Position numbers and translations under genes: made by a program. 64,000 nucleotides of DNA from Sphingomonas sp. SORGH_AS_0879 (GTDB lineage Bacteria > Pseudomonadota > Alphaproteobacteria > Sphingomonadales > Sphingomonadaceae). The stretch spans positions 1,932,001 through 1,996,000 of the forward strand of contig NZ_JAUTBJ010000002.1 of the NCBI RefSeq assembly GCF_030819175.1. The letters are read 5' to 3'. Of the stretch, positions 61,973 to 64,000 are shown in pieces (the first letter of the stretch is position 1; every line of letters begins with the position of its first letter). The notes beneath the pieces are model-generated. The model was not told the origin of the DNA, did not search any database, and saw only the letters and a program-made list of their open reading frames with translations.

Positions 61973-62053
61973 TGCACTCTGCGCTATACAGCGGGCGCGC
62001 GCCCGGCAACACCGGCCGGGCTTTCACGGGTCCATTATAAGGTTTAGCGTTTC

Positions 62054-62188
62054 ATGTCCCGTATGGTCGTTTCGCTCATCGTCCTCCTCGTCGTGATCGT
62101 CGGGGGGCTGTTCCTGCTCTCGGGCCGGGCGACCGAACGGCCGACGACTCAGGTCGAGAAGGCGGTCTCGCTTGGCAACCTGCAATAA
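62054..62188 (+). CDS. Small single-pass membrane protein (44 aa)
   Basis: MSRMVVSLIVLLVVIVGGLF and 24 more residues. One strong hydrophobic helix (about 4-23) is followed by a polar tail ending AVSLGNLQ. The pattern is that of a bitopic inner-membrane peptide. It is too short for most automatic callers. It overlaps by 17 bases the start of the large exported protein downstream, which suggests translational coupling. It is divergent from aroK. Function is unknown. Confidence 0.7.
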   Translation: MSRMVVSLIVLLVVIVGGLFLLSGRATERPTTQVEKAVSLGNLQ

Positions 62189-64000
62189 GCGGAAGGCCGT
62201 TTTCCGCCATCTGCCCCGCGCCGTCGCGTTTCTGATGGTCGGGGCCGCCGCACTGGCGGCGGCGCAGGATCGGCCCGAATCGCTGCTTCCCCCGGGCTTC
62301 GGCCAGCCGAGCGCGCCGCCCAGTCCCCGGCCGACGCCGCGCGGCACGGCGACCCCGCGCGTGGCGCCGGGAACCGCGCCGACGCCGGTGGCCGTACCGA
62401 CGCCCGCGCGGACCCCGGCCGATCCGGTCGGCGCGCTGATCGAATCGCTATCCACCCCGACGCCCACGCCGACCCCGTCGCCCAGCGCGACGATCGATCC
62501 GCATACGCTGGCGGAGTATGAACTCCCCGCCTCGGCACGGCGGTCGCTGGCGCTGGTCGGTCCTGCCGGTCCGCGCGAGGGCGCATTGGACCAGCGGGTG
62601 TTCGCGGGCGCGGACGGACGGGTCGCCGAGGCATTGATGCGGCGTTTGTCGGCCCCGCTGCCGTCGCGCTGGACCTCGATCCTGCTGCGCCGGACGCTGG
62701 CCGCGCAGATGATCACGCCGCGTGGCGTCAACGGCGCGGACTTCGCCGCCGAGCGCGCATGGCTGTTGCTCCGCATGGGCGAGGCGCAGGTGGCGCGCGC
62801 GGTCGTCCAGTCGGTCGATGTGGGCAACTACACCCCCAAACTCTATCAGGTCGGGATGAACGCGCTGCTCGCGTCGAGCGATCCGGCGGGGCTCTGCCCG
62901 CTCGCCGATGGCGGCGCCGCCGCCACCGGGCTGGGCGGCTACCGGGTGGCGCAGGGCATGTGCGCGGCGCTGTCGGGCGAGGCGGCGCGGGGCAGCGCCA
63001 TCGTGCGGCAGGTCCGGCGTCAGCGTATCGCGGACGATTTCGACCTGAAGCTCGCCGAAAAGCTGATGGGGTCGAGCGCTGGGGGGCGTCGGGCGGTGTC
63101 GCTCGACTGGACCGGCGCGGATCGCCTGACGGTCTGGCGCTTCGGCCTCGCGACCGCGACCGGGCTGGGCGTGCCGCCCGAATATCTGTCCTATGCGGGC
63201 CCGCAGGTGCGCGGCTGGCTGGCGACCTCGCCCGCCGTTGCCGCCAGCGACCGGGCGAGCGTGATCGATCAGGCGGCAAGCATGGGCGTGCTGTCCAACG
63301 CCGCGTTGGTCGATTTCTATTCGGCGCTGGCGGACGACGACCAGGCCAGCCGGGCGTCGGGCGCGATCGGCAATGACCTGCGCAACGCCTATGCCGCCAA
63401 TGACGAGGGGCAGCGGCTGTCCGCAATCCGTTCGCTCTGGGGCGATGGCGATCGCACGCCCTATGGCCGGTTGATCCTGACGGCGCGCGCGGTGGCGCGG
63501 CTGCCCGTGGTGTCGTCCGACGGCGATTCGGACCGGCTGGTCGCCTCGATGCTGTCCGCCGGGCTGGACCGGAGCGCGGCTCGCTGGCGCGGTGCCGTCA
63601 AGCAGGGCAGCGACGCCTGGGCGATGATCGAACTCAGCGACCCGGACCGGCAGGGGCAGGTCGGCTATAGCCAGGTCACGGCCTATGGCGGCAATGGCGA
63701 CGCGCTGAAGCAGCGCCTGTTCTTCGCCGGCATGGCGGGGCTGGGCCGCTTGTCGCAGGGCGATACCGAACGCGGTGCCGAGGCGCTGGACGTGCGGATC
63801 GGGCAGCGCAACGCCTGGACCCAGGCGCTCGACCAGGCGGTGGCCGATGAGCAGACCGGCATGGTCGTGCTGCTCTGTGCGATCGGGATGCAGACCAACG
63901 ACTGGCGTGGGGTGCCGCCCCAGGCGCTGTACCGGATCGTCCAGGCGCTGCGCTCGGTCGGGCTCGACACCGATGCGCGGATGATCGCGGCGGAGGCGAT
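62172..64000 (+). CDS. Large exported protein with Pro/Thr linker, partial, function unknown
   Basis: The frame is open from TTG 62172 to the window end (over 600 residues). The TTG start gives a signal peptide with a basic head (ATCNKRKAVFRHLPRAVAFL) and a hydrophobic core ending in AALAAAQ. The alternative ATG at 62238 would leave only a very short leader. Residues ~45-115 are a Pro/Thr-rich linker with runs of TP. The rest is helical and Ala-rich (RGVNGADFAAERAWLLLRMG, GGYRVAQGMCAALSGEAARG), resembling repeat-type scaffold proteins. No catalytic motif was recognised. Periplasmic location is inferred from the signal. It runs off the right edge. Confidence 0.75.
   Translation, partial: MATCNKRKAVFRHLPRAVAFLMVGAAALAAAQDRPESLLPPGFGQPSAPPSPRPTPRGTATPRVAPGTAPTPVAVPTPARTPADPVGALIESLSTPTPTPTPSPSATIDPHTLAEYELPASARRSLALVGPAGPREGALDQRVFAGADGRVAEALMRRLSAPLPSRWTSILLRRTLAAQMITPRGVNGADFAAERAWLLLRMGEAQVARAVVQSVDVGNYTPKLYQVGMNALLASSDPAGLCPLADGGAAATGLGGYRVAQGMCAALSGEAARGSAIVRQVRRQRIADDFDLKLAEKLMGSSAGGRRAVSLDWTGADRLTVWRFGLATATGLGVPPEYLSYAGPQVRGWLATSPAVAASDRASVIDQAASMGVLSNAALVDFYSALADDDQASRASGAIGNDLRNAYAANDEGQRLSAIRSLWGDGDRTPYGRLILTARAVARLPVVSSDGDSDRLVASMLSAGLDRSAARWRGAVKQGSDAWAMIELSDPDRQGQVGYSQVTAYGGNGDALKQRLFFAGMAGLGRLSQGDTERGAEALDVRIGQRNAWTQALDQAVADEQTGMVVLLCAIGMQTNDWRGVPPQALYRIVQALRSVGLDTDARMIAAEA

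Noticed and set aside
62370..62480. Alternating proline/threonine codons resembling a tandem DNA repeat
   Set aside because: The repeat is at protein level, an extended linker after the signal peptide. The DNA is not a regular tandem array.

Overview
The window is about 66% GC, densely coded DNA that reads as the chromosome of a sphingomonad (Alphaproteobacteria, Sphingomonas-like). Evidence is the long TonB-dependent receptors of the Xanthomonas/Caulobacter type with their SapC, cupin and tryptophan-halogenase-like neighbours, the CysNC fusion, the arginine succinyltransferase genes, and intergenic palindromes of the kind common in sphingomonads. I saw no rRNA, tRNA, CRISPR array, prophage or plasmid functions.

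Layout. 1-6 kb: the N-terminal part of an aldo/keto reductase, a divergent Mfd-type helicase, an SDR, and an intact IS3-family (IS2-group) insertion with a 5-bp target duplication. 6-16 kb: a secreted GH16 glucanase, the Mg channel MgtE, a large autotransporter, and a FecI-FecR-receptor surface-signalling set whose sigma factor is frameshifted. 16-41 kb: a xylan and hemicellulose locus. It holds an SGNH esterase, GH115 alpha-glucuronidase, cupin-like and SapC proteins, a frameshifted TonB receptor, a halogenase-like flavoprotein, two GH43, a GH10 xylanase, a GH27 enzyme, a frameshifted GH3, an esterase, a third GH43, and XylB plus XylA feeding xylose into the pentose phosphate pathway. 41-47 kb: an aromatic/aspartate aminotransferase, a Crp/Fnr regulator and a four-gene stress-type operon (SRPBCC, Zn-alcohol dehydrogenase, SDR, DUF892). 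47-51.4 kb: a ZIP transporter and the sulfate assimilation genes cysD-cysNC-cysQ. 51.4-55.2 kb: a small membrane protein and arginine catabolism (astA, astB, M20 hydrolase). 55.2-64 kb: a DUF481 outer membrane protein, RppH, an HSL-type hydrolase, an HDAC-like amidohydrolase, photolyase, DUF2256, aroB, aroK, a 44-residue membrane peptide and the start of a large exported protein.

How the genes work together. In the xylan locus the receptor would import oligosaccharides. Secreted or periplasmic GH10, GH43, GH3, GH115 and esterases would debranch and hydrolyse them, and XylAB would use the xylose. Its promoters share a LacI-type operator with core TAnCGnTA (17025, 21417, 21453, 32738, 36739, 36942), which suggests one repressor not encoded in this window.

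Three genes (the FecI-like sigma factor, the xylan TonB receptor and GH3) each carry one extra base inside a short G or C run while all neighbouring frames are intact. This looks like base-calling error or very recent mutation and should be settled before any biology is built on it. No wholly new system is proven here. The strongest candidates for undescribed biology are the halogenase/SapC/cupin partners of the xylan receptor, the hairpin overlapping the mgtE ribosome-binding site, and the regulatory region of the stress operon.
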